DNA from: Mesorhizobium atlanticum
Lineage (GTDB): Bacteria > Pseudomonadota > Alphaproteobacteria > Rhizobiales > Rhizobiaceae
DNA length: 64,000 bases
Direction: 5' to 3'
Assembly: GCF_003289965.1 (NCBI RefSeq)
Contig: NZ_QMBQ01000001.1
Span: 310,001 to 374,000 of the forward strand
This document shows, in pieces, positions 62,346-64,000 of this stretch. The translations under genes and the position numbers were made by a program. The notes below the pieces were generated by a model. It was not told the DNA's origin and ran no database searches. It saw only the letters and a list, made by a program, of their open reading frames with translations. Position 1 is the first letter of the stretch. Every line of letters begins with the position of its first letter.

Positions 62346-62849
62346 TCACACTGGCAGACTTGTGACACCTGTCGACAGATGCGGCTCGACGGTCGTCGTA
62401 GCGTCGGCTGTGGCACTCGCGCCATCCGTGCCCTTCCGCATCGCGACCAGCACCCTGTCCACCGACAGCCTGCCGGAACCGGCGAGCGCCAGGATGAACA
62501 TGCCGCCGGCGATGGCGAGATCCTTCTCGAAGTGCAGCAGCTCGTTCTGGCTGGCGAAATTGGTGTGGAAGAGACTGGCCGTCATCAGGCAGAACAGGCC
62601 GAGCCCGATCGCGCCCAGCCGCGCCAGGATGCCGAGCGCCACCGACAGGCCGGCGCCGAGCTGCAGCGCGATGGTGGCAATGAGCAGCGGCGTGCCGACG
62701 CCAAGCGCGGCCATCGCCTTCTGGGCGCCCTCGAAATGCGTCGCCAGCTGCATTCCCTCATGCACGAAGATCAGGGACAGGAGCAGACGGCCGGCCAGCA
62801 GGACGACGTCCCTGGCGTGAAGTTTTTCGGCAAGTTCGGTCGGTGTCAT
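62346..62849 (-). CDS. DoxX family membrane protein
   Basis: 167-aa four-helix protein (DVVLLAGRLLLSLIFVHEGM; LGAIGLGLFCLMTASLFHTN) of the DoxX/SURF4 group, suggested to support quinone or sulfur redox in membranes. Convergent with the ROK gene. Ribosome site weak. Confidence 0.85.
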   Translation of the reverse strand: MTPTELAEKLHARDVVLLAGRLLLSLIFVHEGMQLATHFEGAQKAMAALGVGTPLLIATIALQLGAGLSVALGILARLGAIGLGLFCLMTASLFHTNFASQNELLHFEKDLAIAGGMFILALAGSGRLSVDRVLVAMRKGTDGASATADATTTVEPHLSTGVTSLPV

Positions 62850-63025
62850 CGTCGGGATCCAATCCCTTGGAAACAGTGCGCCCGGCGTCCGCGTGGATAC
62901 GCGCCAGCGCGCTCGAGGTTGAAAGGTCGGAGCCGGCGCGAGGGAGAGGAACGCCGGCTCCGGTTTTCGGGCGCTACCGCCGTGGCGCCCAAAAAAGTTG
63001 GTCGTCGTGGGGCAAGGTCAGCGCC

Positions 63026-63084
63026 AGACCCCCTCTCCGGCCGCTTCGCGGCCACCTCTCCCCCACTTCGCGGGAGCGAGGAAC
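63026..63084. repeat. C-rich palindromic intergenic repeat
   Basis: Contains GGCCGCTTCGCGGCC and a CTCTCCCCC run with a facing CGCGGGAGCGAGGAA, the same type as repeats elsewhere in the window, just before the TPR gene's 3' end. Confidence 0.6.
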
Positions 63085-63088
63085 AGCG

Positions 63089-63550
63089 TTACTTCGTCAC
63101 CTTGGTGTCGATGGCCTGCTTGAGGTCGGATAGCTCCTCGCAGCCCGACGGGCACAGCTTCTCCAGCGAGGCGAGCTGCTCGTTGGCCTTGGCCATGTCG
63201 CCGGTCTCGACATAGAGCTCGCCCAGATATTCATGCGCGGCCTTGTGGTCGGGCTTTAGCTCCAGCGCCTTGGTGTAGTAGGTCAGCGAGGTCTGGTAGT
63301 CGCCGGTCTTGCGCAGCGTGAAGCCAAGCAGATTGTAGACGTCGGCCTGCTGGGTGTCCTGCGCGAGGTCGCGCAAGTCGGCCAGCGCGCCCTTGTAGTC
63401 CTTGGCGTCGATCTTGGCCTTCACGGCAGTCAGGTCGGGCGCATCGGCGCCTTCGATGTCGTCCACCGCATAGGCCGGAACGGCGATGGCGATCGGGGCA
63501 GCAGTCAGCACTGCAATGGCGCCGAGCACCGCAAAAAGTGCGTGTTTCAT
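63089..63550 (-). CDS. exported TPR-repeat protein
   Basis: 153-aa protein with a signal peptide (HALFAVLGAIAVLTAAPIAI) and two to three tetratricopeptide repeats (LLGFTLRKTGDYQTSLTYYT; YLGELYVETGDMAKANEQLA). A Cys pair near the C-terminus (LCPSGCEEL) may form a disulfide. A protein-interaction role in the periplasm is likely; partner unknown. It follows the metallo-beta-lactamase gene on the same strand. Confidence 0.86.
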   Translation of the reverse strand: MKHALFAVLGAIAVLTAAPIAIAVPAYAVDDIEGADAPDLTAVKAKIDAKDYKGALADLRDLAQDTQQADVYNLLGFTLRKTGDYQTSLTYYTKALELKPDHKAAHEYLGELYVETGDMAKANEQLASLEKLCPSGCEELSDLKQAIDTKVTK

Positions 63551-63587
63551 GGAAGTTGTCGCTTTCTATACGTGATCCGATTTGAGA

Positions 63588-64000
63588 TCAGATCTGGGTT
63601 GGGGTGAAGGCGTAGGCATTGCCGTCCTTGACGAAGCTGCCTGTGCCGGGGAACGGGAAGTGCGAGCCGCAGATGCGGACATTGTCGGCGATCACCTGGT
63701 CGATGATCCGGTGGCGCGTGGCGATCGCCATCGGCCCGTCCTGGTCGTAGCTGCCCTGCCATTCGGGATGCGGGGCAAGCAGCGCCGGCACATACATGGT
63801 GTCGGCCGAGACGAGGAACTGCTCGGCGCCGGCATCGACATGGTAGACGGAATGTCCAGGCGTATGGCCAGGCGCCGCCATGAGGCGGATGCCTGGCACC
63901 ACTTCCGCGCCGTCGGCGACCAGCTTCCAGTTCTTCCACTTCGGGAAGTTCTCGGCGATGCGCTTGCCCGCCGGCTTGCGGCCCTCCGGCAGCTTGGCGA
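63588..64000 (-). CDS. metallo-beta-lactamase-fold hydrolase (partial)
   Basis: C-terminal part of an MBL-fold enzyme; the N-terminus lies beyond the right edge, so no start is given. Visible are the zinc-site motif PGHTPGHSVYHVD, an Asp in VSADTMYVP and the closing His in GSHFPFPGTG. Quorum-quenching lactonases and glyoxalase II relatives share this pattern; the true substrate cannot be set from the fragment. Confidence 0.88.
   Translation of the reverse strand, partial: AKLPEGRKPAGKRIAENFPKWKNWKLVADGAEVVPGIRLMAAPGHTPGHSVYHVDAGAEQFLVSADTMYVPALLAPHPEWQGSYDQDGPMAIATRHRIIDQVIADNVRICGSHFPFPGTGSFVKDGNAYAFTPTQI

Overview
The window looks like chromosome of a Mesorhizobium-type alphaproteobacterium (order Hyphomicrobiales). 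The evidence is the high GC content, many small rhizobial orphan proteins, a rhizobial gene order (rpsF-rpsR-rplI, dnaB, radA-cvpA-purF, psd-pssA) and several families of palindromic intergenic repeats. No rRNA, tRNA, CRISPR array, transposase or integrase was recognised.

Layout. 0.2-2 kb: fabD-fabG fatty-acid synthesis genes. 2.2-4.2 kb: a membrane phosphoglycerol-transferase/sulfatase-family protein. 4.2-11.9 kb: an insert carrying a TetR regulator and a six-gene operon. The operon encodes a PotABCD-like ABC importer, a second NMT1/THI5-like binding protein without a signal peptide, and a creatinase/M24-fold hydrolase without the usual metal ligands. The insert is bracketed by a 228-bp direct repeat of the 3' end of the sulfatase-family gene, and the second copy is a pseudogene fragment. 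12.2-14.7 kb: a divergent MocR regulator and quinone-oxidoreductase-like pair. 14.8-19.2 kb: a cluster of at least a dozen very small genes (NYN-domain protein, zinc ribbon, DUF982, DUF1488 and several unknown families).

19.5-30.4 kb is mostly core genome: ribosomal proteins S6, S18 and L9, cyclopropane synthase, an YnfA-type membrane protein, an Rsm22-type methyltransferase, DnaB, RadA, CvpA, PurF and an SDR enzyme. 30.5-43.9 kb is mixed metabolism: OsmC protein, serine carboxypeptidase, two DMT exporters, a LysR/tautomerase pair with twin operator palindromes, an acyltransferase-AMP ligase fusion, an NmrA-like enzyme with a TetR gene and a near-perfect 28-bp operator, psd-pssA phospholipid synthesis, a frameshifted SMP-30 lactonase and an ABM monooxygenase.

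44.1-51.9 kb: an ArsR regulator coupled to an Atm1-type ABC exporter, a LysM protein, a LOG-family protein, a LysR/muconolactone-isomerase-like pair and small membrane proteins. 52-62.3 kb is a carbohydrate region: a GntR regulator divergent from an idonate/gluconate dehydrogenase pair, then a ROK regulator divergent from a CUT2-type sugar importer operon. In that operon the ATPase and one permease are fused in one chain, followed by a second permease, a binding protein, a ThuA-like protein and a P-loop kinase. 62.3-64 kb: DoxX, a TPR protein and a metallo-beta-lactamase-fold enzyme cut by the window edge.

The most interesting parts are the repeat-bracketed insert at 3.9-12.2 kb with its unusual hydrolase and binding-protein pair, the small-gene cluster at 14.8-19.2 kb, a shared ~105-bp intergenic repeat found three times, and several strong palindromic operators that can be tied to specific regulators.
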